Positions 23,835 through 31,663 of a DNA stretch of 52,639 nt are shown piece by piece. The stretch is taken from positions 1 to 52,639 of the forward strand of contig JAJFKH010000033.1 in NCBI GenBank assembly GCA_021773305.1, given 5' to 3'. The position numbers were made by a program, and so were the translations under genes. The notes under the pieces are model-generated. The model did no database searches. It had not been told where the DNA came from and saw only the letters and a program-made list of their open reading frames with translations. The DNA is from Gammaproteobacteria bacterium. GTDB taxonomy: Bacteria; Pseudomonadota; Gammaproteobacteria; UBA1113. Within the stretch, counting starts at the first letter, position 1; each line of letters starts with the position of its first letter.

Positions 23835-24445
23835 AAAAATTACTTGTTGTTGGCGCAGGAGGACACGGCAAAGTTGTCGCAGACGCAGCTAGCTTAACCG
23901 GTCAATGGAAAACCATCGCCTTTGTAGACTCACGCTACGCTAACCTAAAAGAAGTTATCAACTTACCCGTTATCGCAGATGAAGATTCAAGCTTTCAGTT
24001 ACTCAATGAATATTCTGACGTTATTATTGCCATTGGCGATAACCTGAAACGCTACGAACTTGGCGAAAAATATCAAAGGGCAGGGTTTAACCTTGTCAGT
24101 GTCATTCATCCCAGCGCAACCATCAGCCAACATGCAAGCATAGCACCTGGTATCGTGATCCTTGCAAATGCTGTGGTTAATCCAGATGCTAGGGTAGGCA
24201 CTTGCTCCATTATTAACACGGGGGCCATTGTAGAGCATGATTGTGCTATTGAAAAAAGCGTTCATATATCACCCCATGCAACTCTCGCAGGCAATGTTAG
24301 CGTGGGTGAATTTTCTTGGATTGGCATGGGTGCTAATATTATTCAAGACTGTCAGATCGGAAAACACTGTATCTGTGGTGCAGGATCGGTCGTATTAAAT
24401 AATATCAGTGACCATTCCACGGTGGTAGGTATCCCTGCAAAATGA
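23831..24445 (+). CDS. Sugar O/N-acetyltransferase, PglD/NeuD family
   Basis: This 204-residue left-handed beta-helix enzyme uses acetyl-CoA. The N-terminal 'LLVVGAGGHGKVVADAA' Rossmann-like sugar-nucleotide domain is followed by hexapeptide repeats (about 90-195: 'HPSATISQHASIAPGIVILANAVVNPDARVG' and so on) and the 'AIVEHDCAI' histidine that acts as base in PglD. In Campylobacter PglC and PglD act with PglE and PglF to make UDP-diNAcBac; those two genes are not in this window. It overlaps both neighbours by four bases. Confidence 0.9.
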   Translation: MKKLLVVGAGGHGKVVADAASLTGQWKTIAFVDSRYANLKEVINLPVIADEDSSFQLLNEYSDVIIAIGDNLKRYELGEKYQRAGFNLVSVIHPSATISQHASIAPGIVILANAVVNPDARVGTCSIINTGAIVEHDCAIEKSVHISPHATLAGNVSVGEFSWIGMGANIIQDCQIGKHCICGAGSVVLNNISDHSTVVGIPAK

Positions 24446-25236
24446 GTATTGCGGATCCCATTGCTCCCCTTGCTGAACGCTGCATTGAAGAAGCATACCG
24501 TTTACTACCACGTCCCCAACCCACTCAAAAAGCATTACAAAACTGCAAACTTATCGCCCATCGTGGAGTCCACCACCAACAAACTGAAAATACAATGCCT
24601 GCATTCCAAGCCGCCCTTGACTTATCGCTTTATGGCATTGAATTTGATATTCGCTGGACTAAGGATCTCATTCCCGTTGTCAGCCATGACCTCCACTGCA
24701 ATCGATTATTTAATAAAAATATTACGATTGCTGACATTGATTTTATAACCTTTCGGAAAAATATACCTGAAATACCCACATTAGAAGAAGTTATTGCCCA
24801 GTTTGGAAAAAAAATACACCTGATGATTGAATTAAAAGAAGAACGGCTCACCAATCCAAAACAACAGGGGGCTATCCTAACCTCACATCTCAAATCTCTG
24901 AACCCAGCGGTGGATTACCACCTTTTGTCCTTAACACCGAGCCTATTTGATGCAATGTCCCTTAACCCTGTCAACTGCTTACTCCCCGTTGCCCAGTGGC
25001 GAGTTCGCCATATGAGCCAACTGACCAAAAAAAAATCCTATGCTGGGCTGGCTGGACATTTTTTATTACTCAATGATAGAATAGCTCACACGCATCAAAC
25101 AATAAACCAATCCATAGGAACGGGCATGGTCAATAGTAAATATTGTTTTTTCCGAGAATTAAACCGCGGTGTCGATTGGGTATTTTCAGATTGTGCCGAA
25201 AATTTAGAACAGATTAGAAGGGCGTTAATTTCATGA
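24442..25236 (+). CDS. Glycerophosphodiester phosphodiesterase family protein
   Basis: It is 264 residues with a TIM-barrel GDPD domain. Catalytic features visible are 'LIAHRGVHHQQTENTMPAF' (HRG and the E-N-T motif), 'GIEFDIRWTKDLIPVVSHD' (metal-binding Glu and Asp, then catalytic His) and 'HLMIELKEE' (metal-binding Glu). The end 'GVDWVFSDCAENL' matches the usual C-terminal 'D.i.TD.p' region. The N-terminal 35 residues precede the barrel. It would hydrolyse glycerophosphodiesters, or may act on a glycan or lipid related to the pgl genes with which it overlaps. Confidence 0.9.
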   Translation: MSIADPIAPLAERCIEEAYRLLPRPQPTQKALQNCKLIAHRGVHHQQTENTMPAFQAALDLSLYGIEFDIRWTKDLIPVVSHDLHCNRLFNKNITIADIDFITFRKNIPEIPTLEEVIAQFGKKIHLMIELKEERLTNPKQQGAILTSHLKSLNPAVDYHLLSLTPSLFDAMSLNPVNCLLPVAQWRVRHMSQLTKKKSYAGLAGHFLLLNDRIAHTHQTINQSIGTGMVNSKYCFFRELNRGVDWVFSDCAENLEQIRRALIS

Positions 25237-25700
25237 AAATAAAATTTTTATCATTATTTTTGTTTGGCTTGCTACTCGCATGTAGCAAGCCTGATGGGGC
25301 AGATGCTAATAACCATCCCATTCATTTTAAAGATTATCAAAATAAATGGATTATTCTAAATTATTGGGCTAGCTGGTGCACATCGTGTTATAAAGAAATC
25401 CCTGAATTAAACCGTCTTTATCAACAACATAAAGATAAAATCGCACTATTTGGGATCAATTATGATCAAGAACCTATTGAAAAAATACAGGCTTTTTCAA
25501 CTCAACAACGGATCACCTATACCATGCTATTATTCGATCCCGCTGTTCAATTTGGCATACATGATAATATCGAAAATCTTCCGGCAACCTTTGTGATTGC
25601 GCCCGATCGCCAGCAAATTAAAAAATTATTAGGCCCACAAAGTGAAAAAGATATATTACTAGTGATGATGGAAATGGCATCGGGAAATTCAAAAAATTAA
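25233..25700 (+). CDS. TlpA-like thiol-disulfide lipoprotein
   Basis: This 155-residue protein has a lipoprotein signal (LLAC, Cys17) and a thioredoxin fold with 'WIILNYWASWCTSCYKEIPELNRLY' (active-site C49 and C52) and a cis-proline region 'ENLPATFVI'. It belongs to the TlpA/ResA group that reduces periplasmic thiols, for example in cytochrome c maturation, but the substrate is unknown. It overlaps the GDPD gene by four bases and is followed 9 bases later by acyP. Confidence 0.9.
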   Translation: MKIKFLSLFLFGLLLACSKPDGADANNHPIHFKDYQNKWIILNYWASWCTSCYKEIPELNRLYQQHKDKIALFGINYDQEPIEKIQAFSTQQRITYTMLLFDPAVQFGIHDNIENLPATFVIAPDRQQIKKLLGPQSEKDILLVMMEMASGNSKN

Positions 25701-25709
25701 GGAGCAAGC

Positions 25710-25976
25710 ATGGCTCATACATGTCGCAAATTTCATATTTCTGGAAAAGTGCAAGGAGTTTGGTTTCGAGCATCCACCCGAGAACAAGCCATCAAACTAA
25801 ACCTCACAGGGTATGCAAAAAATCTTATAGATGGCCGGGTTGAAGTGGTCGCTTGTGGTGAATTTCAAGATGTAGAAAAATTGGAAACCTGGCTCTGGCA
25901 GGGATCTGAAAATGCCCGAGTAGATGATGTCGATACTCAAGCCATTGAACCTCAGCACTACAATAAATTCAGTTAA
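25710..25976 (+). CDS. acyP: Acylphosphatase
   Basis: This small cytosolic enzyme of 88 residues hydrolyses acyl phosphates. The catalytic residues are visible: Arg20 in 'VQGVWFRAST' and Asn38 in 'GYAKNLIDGRVEVVACG'. AGGAGC lies 8 bases before ATG 25710. It is the last gene of the pglC-pglD-GDPD-tlpA-acyP string, all tightly spaced, and is followed by the disrupted ATPase gene region. Confidence 0.96.
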   Translation: MAHTCRKFHISGKVQGVWFRASTREQAIKLNLTGYAKNLIDGRVEVVACGEFQDVEKLETWLWQGSENARVDDVDTQAIEPQHYNKFS

Positions 25977-26194
25977 AAATCAAGTTGTTAACGTATCACA
26001 CTTGGAGACTGCTGCACTTCTCATTAGAGCATAACGTTGTGAACGTTAGACTAAGGTCAGAAGATGAACATCGATACCATTAACGAAAACCTCGCAACAG
26101 GAAACATTGATAATGTGAAAATGTTGCCTCACATCCAGCGACTCCAATCGGCACCTTTTATTTTTGAATGTAATTTTGGACTCCAAGAACTCCC

Positions 26195-26203
26195 CACCGA
26201 GCC
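26195..26203. repeat. Target-site duplication, left copy
   Basis: CACCGAGCC, identical to 26515-26523, immediately outside the left terminus of the MITE-like element. Confidence 0.85.
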
Positions 26204-26514
26204 CTGAGAGTTCGACACGAATATCACTGTTTATTCTTGGATGCTGCGGACGAGCCGCAGCACGTAGGCGGTAGGGGGAAAATCTTAAGATAGATCTACA
26301 AAAATCGCCTCTACTTAAAGACAAAAAGCCCACTGGACGGGGTTTAAAAGCTAATATTCATGAGTGCCCAACAACCCACCCCTACGTGCCGCGACTCGTT
26401 CGCAGCATCCAAAAAAAGATCGAATAATTCGGTAAAGCATCATGTTGGAAGCACTCTTTAGCTAATCCCGTGTTTTTAATAAATAATTTTCGAATATTCG
26501 TGACGAACTCTCAG
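26204..26514. mobile_element. 311-bp MITE-like element with nested inverted repeats
   Basis: The outer 21-bp terminal inverted repeats (26204-26224 and 26494-26514, tips CTGAGAGTTCG and CGAACTCTCAG) match at 20 of 21 positions. They are flanked by a perfect 9-bp direct repeat. Inside, two 30-bp inverted arms (26239-26268 and 26381-26410, 27 of 30 matching) each form a REP-like hairpin, GCTGCGG...CCGCAGC on the left. They enclose a core containing AAGCCCACTGGACGGGG. There is no coding capacity for a transposase, so it must be mobilised in trans. A 9-bp duplication is typical of IS4/IS1-type transposases, which is a hint only. Confidence 0.85.
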
Positions 26515-26523
26515 CACCGAGCC
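26515..26523. repeat. Target-site duplication, right copy
   Basis: CACCGAGCC, identical to 26195-26203, directly after the right terminus of the element. Confidence 0.85.
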
Positions 26524-26796
26524 GGGCATACTCTTGATCCGAGGCCTCTCTTTGGCACCCTTAGGTTTTTGGCAAAACAAAAAGCATGAAATTGATTTTT
26601 ATGAGCTTACTGAGGGGTTTATTGAAGTAAAACGTGGTAAATGCACTGCTATAGAGTTTGCATGGTTTACTCGCCAATTTAAAAAACACTCATTGAAAGT
26701 TATAAACAAAAATGAATTTACTACACAGATATTGGAAGGATTACTCCTTGAAAATTACCTATTATCCCCATAATATACCCATAGCGGATGATTTCT

Positions 26797-29211
26797 CTAC
26801 AGGGTAAGCAATTTTTTTCTTAATAAATAAAAAGAACCGTTATCATCAAGTTTGATTCGAAAACGAACTTTAGCAACACGATCCACATACCACGTAACCA
26901 GTAATGTTTCTTTATCAAGATAATGCACCTCTCCCTTTTCTATTAGGCGATATAATCCCCATGGGCCTTGAGAGTTAGCTTCTAGAATTAATTGGTGTTT
27001 TGCATCATAGGCGTAGATCCCAATTTCATGAATATTCTCAGACCAACTGAATTGACTCCATTCTTGAGGGCCATTCTGATAATTAATCACCGTATCACCT
27101 ACTTGAAAAACTAACTCTTGGATCCCAGGCATTGGATCTGGACGTACAGACCAAGAAAAACCAAACTGTTTACCACGATGAAACAATCCATGAGAAAGCA
27201 AATTAAGTTGTTTAATACGCTCGCTTAGATCTTCTGGCCATTTTTTTTCCCGATGGGAAAAGATACCATAAAGACCATGCTCAGGATGAAAAAAATCGCT
27301 TAATTTTTGCAACGACACATCAGCACCTTGCTTTGCAAAAGGGTATCCATTCAGTAAATTCCGTTTATAAAAAGGCACGATCTGTGTTTTCCAATACTGT
27401 CTGATACGAACTTCATGGGATTTTAAAAAATAATTGTTCGCGTTATCAAATGGCATATTAAGTAAGCGCTGAACCAACTGGGACATATCGTTATCATGAT
27501 AACTAAAACTATTAATAAGATCAGATGCATCAGATAATTCGTCACTGCTTGGTGAATGGTTATTTTTTACTGTTTGATATAATGTAGACAATGCTGAAAA
27601 ATAAAGATCCTCTTTAAATGATTGCTTAGGAAAATTCACATCTTCAGCATAGTTGTCTTCTATAAAAGAAACAATTTTTTTAATTTGATCAGGGTTTTTT
27701 ATTAAATAGTCTAATTGATTTTCTAGAGAAAATCTTGTATTTACTGGCATGGGTTTAATAGAAAAAACAAAATCCATCCAAGCCTGTTGTCGCGCAATGA
27801 TAAAATATTTCTTCACTTCATTAAGTTCATAACTGGCTTGGTTTGTTGACAGCGTTAATAGTAATTTTTCTGCTATATTCTTAAGATGAGCATCCCAAGG
27901 ATTGAGATAGAAAGTATCTAATCCATCACTATGAAAAATACTGCCTTCAACAATATTTTCTACTGTCACTGATTTTTTCCCGGAAGCAATAGCTTTAAGA
28001 ACAAGAAATGTACGATAAGAAGTATCAACATTAAATAAATTATTTTTTGCTTTTGTTAGCCAATTCTCGTTAACTTTCCAAAAATCATTTTTACTGCAAA
28101 ACAAAAAATCAATAGTACTGGAGAGATTATCGCCTAGATCAAACATTGATTTAAGATAAGCTTCCATGGCATTAGCACAGAGTATTTTGTCTGTTTTTCT
28201 GCCACGAAAAATACCATAGGTAAAGTATGTCTGAAGATACTCAGAAAGAAACTCTTCACGTTGAGTTAAATCAGATAATTGCCACGCTTTATTATATTCT
28301 CTTAACTGAAAGCTTAATGTTTGAAAAACCGGAGAGGAGACATCCATCCCATATGATAAAAGATATTGGGATATTTTTTTGCTATTCCCTCGAAATGGAA
28401 AATGATTTTTTTTATGAATAGTCATAACCAAGTTATTAAAAACAACTGCGTTCTGCTTTAATGAGCTTGTTGATTGTTGAAGCTGATGACTAAGTGATTT
28501 TATCTCAGCAAATGGCTGCCAAAAAACCAATTTTAAATTAACTAATGAAAATAATATTAAAAATACCATAATGAATATTTTATATTTATATTTTTTGTTT
28601 GTTATTTTTATTAAAAAATCGTCTATTTCAGAAGAAGCTTCTGTCATCTTATCCGTTTTAACAATTGATTTGTGCCACACCTTTTGCTGTAGTTGATAGT
28701 CTAACCGGAGATGCTGACTCGGCAAGGGATATTTTAGACAATCTATCGTAGCTAGTGTCATAGATTGCTGTAACTGTTGTACAACTTCATCATAACGACA
28801 AGATAACTCATAAGACAAACTAAAAGCATTCCAATGTTGAATGAAATTTACTTCACTTTCAGCCAATTGATATCGAGCATATTCATTAGGAAATTCATGC
28901 AACCCTAAAATTTTATTATGACCGACAATGATAAGATGCTTAGGGATCCTCTTTGAGGATAATTTTACCGCCTCAGAAATTTTGACGATACGCTCGTTCA
29001 ATGCCTCAGTATTCAATAATAAATCTTCAATTGAAACAATCATCAAAAATTGTGATATTTTCTCTTTTTTTAAATTTTCAAGTGAAATGCAAGATAAGTT
29101 AAGCAACTGTATATCACCATCAACCACCATCACTCTTTTCTGAGATGATATTATTTTTCGTAACTGATTGAATAGAGAAATAAAAAAATACTTAACTCTT
29201 GAATAAATCAC
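26797..29211 (-). CDS. tssM: TssM/IcmF-like type VI secretion membrane protein (N-terminally short)
   Basis: It is 804 residues, against about 1100-1300 for typical TssM. The assignment rests on the order TssJ-TssK-TssL-TssM and on the layout: a cytoplasmic N-terminal region, one clear transmembrane helix (about 213-234, IFIMVFLILFSLVNLKLVFW), then a long periplasmic domain ending in beta-rich sequence ('GPWGLYRLIEKG...TWYVDRVAKVRFRIKLD'), as in the TssJ-binding end of TssM. The usual two N-terminal helices are absent, and no GxxxxGKS/T P-loop is visible; the N-terminus retains only an IcmF-like remnant (LIIVGHNKILGL). It starts 12 bases after tssL. Confidence 0.75.
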   Translation of the reverse strand: MIYSRVKYFFISLFNQLRKIISSQKRVMVVDGDIQLLNLSCISLENLKKEKISQFLMIVSIEDLLLNTEALNERIVKISEAVKLSSKRIPKHLIIVGHNKILGLHEFPNEYARYQLAESEVNFIQHWNAFSLSYELSCRYDEVVQQLQQSMTLATIDCLKYPLPSQHLRLDYQLQQKVWHKSIVKTDKMTEASSEIDDFLIKITNKKYKYKIFIMVFLILFSLVNLKLVFWQPFAEIKSLSHQLQQSTSSLKQNAVVFNNLVMTIHKKNHFPFRGNSKKISQYLLSYGMDVSSPVFQTLSFQLREYNKAWQLSDLTQREEFLSEYLQTYFTYGIFRGRKTDKILCANAMEAYLKSMFDLGDNLSSTIDFLFCSKNDFWKVNENWLTKAKNNLFNVDTSYRTFLVLKAIASGKKSVTVENIVEGSIFHSDGLDTFYLNPWDAHLKNIAEKLLLTLSTNQASYELNEVKKYFIIARQQAWMDFVFSIKPMPVNTRFSLENQLDYLIKNPDQIKKIVSFIEDNYAEDVNFPKQSFKEDLYFSALSTLYQTVKNNHSPSSDELSDASDLINSFSYHDNDMSQLVQRLLNMPFDNANNYFLKSHEVRIRQYWKTQIVPFYKRNLLNGYPFAKQGADVSLQKLSDFFHPEHGLYGIFSHREKKWPEDLSERIKQLNLLSHGLFHRGKQFGFSWSVRPDPMPGIQELVFQVGDTVINYQNGPQEWSQFSWSENIHEIGIYAYDAKHQLILEANSQGPWGLYRLIEKGEVHYLDKETLLVTWYVDRVAKVRFRIKLDDNGSFYLLRKKLLTL

Positions 29212-29223
29212 TGGTCACCCTAT

Positions 29224-29820
29224 TTATATCAAAGAGCGAAGGGTTTTGATGGTTTGATGTACAGCCCATGTGTTCCTCAAAAAAAATATCAAAAGGAAAA
29301 AGCTTTGCAATAGAACAAAACTTATTGCAAGATAAGGTATTTTCCGTGAATATGTTTTTTTATGATCACTGACTATTTGGCGTTCTTCATTTAGGATTTG
29401 ACATATCTGTGAGATATAGCCTTGCCTTATTTTTTTATTTTCTATTCGGTATTTTCCATAAAATCCAAAGTATAAACAAAAAAGAAATATTTCTAATTTA
29501 ATTTTATTTTTTTCAGCCAAGAGAAGTTTTAATTTTTCATAAAACATCTCTCCTCCATTTTGAGTGGAAAAAAATTCTCCTTGCAAAGTGTTTTTTACCC
29601 AGACATCACGGTGTTTTATTTTTTTGTTTAAAACAACATCATCAACTGTCGCCGCTAAAGCAAAAACAACATCCTCATTCCCTTCAACTTTTTGTAAAAT
29701 TTTTAGCTGGGTGACCATATAGTCACGAAAATCTAATAACCCTTTTGGCTCCTCCTCCCAATGATAAGCACAATGAATATGATCGAAGACTCCCATACAA
29801 CTTACTAATAACTCAGACAT
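29224..29820 (-). CDS. tssL: TssL/DotU-like type VI secretion protein
   Basis: This 198-residue DotU-family protein has a cytoplasmic helical domain and one C-terminal transmembrane helix (about 169-188, LAISFVLLQSFFLLIFFL). The segment 'VVFALAATVDDVVLN' corresponds to the family's conserved 'aLaAliDE.lL' and 'LEIFLFCLYFGFYGKYR' to 'yyfCLllGFqGkYr', which is diagnostic. No OmpA-like peptidoglycan-binding extension is present. It forms the membrane complex with TssM and TssJ. It overlaps tssK by 8 bases. Confidence 0.88.
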   Translation of the reverse strand: MSELLVSCMGVFDHIHCAYHWEEEPKGLLDFRDYMVTQLKILQKVEGNEDVVFALAATVDDVVLNKKIKHRDVWVKNTLQGEFFSTQNGGEMFYEKLKLLLAEKNKIKLEIFLFCLYFGFYGKYRIENKKIRQGYISQICQILNEERQIVSDHKKTYSRKIPYLAISFVLLQSFFLLIFFLRNTWAVHQTIKTLRSLI

Positions 29821-31132
29821 ATCGATGCACCACCAATGTTATTTGGCATTCATGAAATAATTCAGGAACAAATATTCCTAGATTTCGTGTTACAAGAATT
29901 TGATCCCAACACATCCCATGATTAATCATTTCAAATAAATGTTGCCCCTTTGCTAAAGTAATAGAACCAGGTGGATGGTGAATGGTTTTTAAACTCACTC
30001 CAGGTATACTAGAAGAAACTATTTTTGATAAATCATCCATTGAAGCAATTTTGATACTCTGTATAAAGTTGTCTTTCCAATCACTCCCAACCATGGGTGA
30101 TGTCACTATCAGATAAATACGTCCCTCATTTAAGTCTGCGAACTCTATATTTTGAGAAAAATAGTGATTCTTATCTTTTTCCTCTAAGGCAATATTTTTA
30201 TAAGAAGTAGGGATGATACTATGATACATTATTTCTAACTGCTCCTTTAAATTATGGAAGGTTCTAGCCAAATGCTCATGCTCATATTCAATAATCTGAA
30301 AATGACAAGCATCCCTTGATAACCCTGCCAAGTAAGACAACAAATCCATGCAAGTGGTATAAAATTTTTCTGGCGTAGCGTGATATTGACAACTTAAAAT
30401 CTGAAGCCTAGCAATAGATTGTGTTGTGATTGATGAAATATGGTTTAATAAATTAACATCTCCAGCCATATTCATTCCAGATAATTGGCTTTTTAAAATC
30501 TGTATTTTTGTATTTAGAAAAGTGATAAATGAAAGTAATTCATTATGCAAATTATCATCAGATGAAATAAAAATGCTAGGAATATAGTAATCTTTTTTCA
30601 CTTGATAGGTTGTGTCAAGAAAAACCTCTGCTACTTTTATCGCGTAAAATTGCTCAAGACCCGTCCGAGATGTTAGTAGATAAAGTTCTGGCTCAGCAAG
30701 TAAAATTTCTGTTTTTCGATCATTATCATAACAGTCTTCGATAGCCTCATAAGATCCGTTCCAGCGGCATATTGTTTGTGATGCGGGATATCCATTAATA
30801 TTTCCAACTTCCTGGTTGACAGGTAAACCAATAAATATTTCTTCGACTTGTCCTGGTTCAAGACGAAGCTGACAACTTAGTGGTTTCCCCTGTTGGGAGT
30901 TAAATTGTATCCATTGGCGATTAGGAAAAATAGCTTCTAACTTTTTTATTCGCAACAAGCCTAATGCCAAATCATCCCTATCAATATCCCATTCAATAAC
31001 CCCATAACCAAATGGAAAGAAATTGTTTTGTATTACCTGTAAAAATGCTTCATGGGATTGATCCCAACATTGTAAATGCTGTTGAGATAAATTCATCCCT
31101 TCGATCCAAACAACTTTTTTTTGCTTGATCAT
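29813..31132 (-). CDS. tssK: TssK-like type VI secretion baseplate protein
   Basis: It is 439 residues, the normal TssK length. The N-terminal 'KVVWIEGMNLSQQHLQCWDQ' matches the family's 'vvWsEGmfL.PqHFQqqdr' opening, and the domain order fits: beta-rich shoulder, helical middle (about 180-300), C-terminal head. TssK links the baseplate to the TssJLM membrane complex. Its presence argues for type VI rather than the type IVB system, where IcmF and DotU homologues occur without TssK or TssJ. It starts one base after the tssJ stop. Confidence 0.88.
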   Translation of the reverse strand: MIKQKKVVWIEGMNLSQQHLQCWDQSHEAFLQVIQNNFFPFGYGVIEWDIDRDDLALGLLRIKKLEAIFPNRQWIQFNSQQGKPLSCQLRLEPGQVEEIFIGLPVNQEVGNINGYPASQTICRWNGSYEAIEDCYDNDRKTEILLAEPELYLLTSRTGLEQFYAIKVAEVFLDTTYQVKKDYYIPSIFISSDDNLHNELLSFITFLNTKIQILKSQLSGMNMAGDVNLLNHISSITTQSIARLQILSCQYHATPEKFYTTCMDLLSYLAGLSRDACHFQIIEYEHEHLARTFHNLKEQLEIMYHSIIPTSYKNIALEEKDKNHYFSQNIEFADLNEGRIYLIVTSPMVGSDWKDNFIQSIKIASMDDLSKIVSSSIPGVSLKTIHHPPGSITLAKGQHLFEMINHGMCWDQILVTRNLGIFVPELFHECQITLVVHRYV

Positions 31133-31133
31133 A

Positions 31134-31604
31134 TTAGTTCACTTCCTCAATTTGACTATCAGTTAAACGGAAATAAAATTTCTGATACATAAGATGAGAT
31201 TTAATCGGAAAAATTATTTTCCAATGATCGTTATGTGAACGCCGAAACAAAGCAAAAATACCGACGTACTTCGCGCCTTTACAAGGTTTTAATGTTATTT
31301 TTTTTTGAGATCCAGGATTTAAATATAATTCATGAGAACAAATTAAATCCTTCTGTAAAAAAGTTACATCATGCTTCCATAGTTGTGAAAAAGTACCCGA
31401 GCGAAAATGAGTATCATCAGAGAGTTGGTACACTCGAACTAATACGGGCAATGATTGTTGATACTGATTCAGGTTAAGTTTTGCGGCAGTATCAAATTGT
31501 AAGGCAAGCCCAGACTGGCTGCATGCGGCTAAATAAAATACGGCAAAAAATAAACCAACAGAGACTGCTCCCTTAGTTAATCCACCATCCATCAGCGCTC
31601 TCAC
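31134..31604 (-). CDS. tssJ: TssJ-like outer-membrane lipoprotein
   Basis: This 156-residue lipoprotein has a lipobox LAAC (about residues 25-28) after a hydrophobic signal. The start is GTG 31604 with GGAG five bases before; ATG 31592 is a weaker alternative. The mature domain fits the TssJ transthyretin-like fold: 'LPVLVRVYQLSDDTHFRSGTFSQLWKHD', 'ELYLNPGSQKKITLKPCKGAKYVGIFALFRR' and 'WKIIFPIK'. TssJ anchors the TssLM complex to the outer membrane. It lies 59 bases after the decapeptide repeat gene. Confidence 0.85.
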   Translation of the reverse strand: MRALMDGGLTKGAVSVGLFFAVFYLAACSQSGLALQFDTAAKLNLNQYQQSLPVLVRVYQLSDDTHFRSGTFSQLWKHDVTFLQKDLICSHELYLNPGSQKKITLKPCKGAKYVGIFALFRRSHNDHWKIIFPIKSHLMYQKFYFRLTDSQIEEVN

Positions 31605-31663
31605 GTATTCTCCAAGTAATAATTTTTTTATAAACTATCACGAAGAACCGCGGGTTACAATCT

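Larger units (their letters stand above)
26064..26773 (+). pseudogene. AAA-type ATPase (DUF4143-like) remnant, internally deleted and split by a MITE
   Basis: ATG 26064 opens a frame that enters the mobile element at 26204. If the element and one copy of the 9-bp repeat are removed (joining 26203 to 26524), a continuous 129-codon frame to TAA 26771-26773 is restored. The left part ends 'FGLQELPTEP' and continues across the join with 'GILLIRG', a segment that precedes the P-loop in ATPases of this kind. It then jumps to 'GFWQNKKHEIDFYEL...FIEVKRGK', which resembles the PD-(D/E)XK-like C-terminal end. The P-loop and middle are missing, so the gene was already deleted internally. Family assignment is inference; the restored frame is seen directly. 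Confidence 0.65.
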
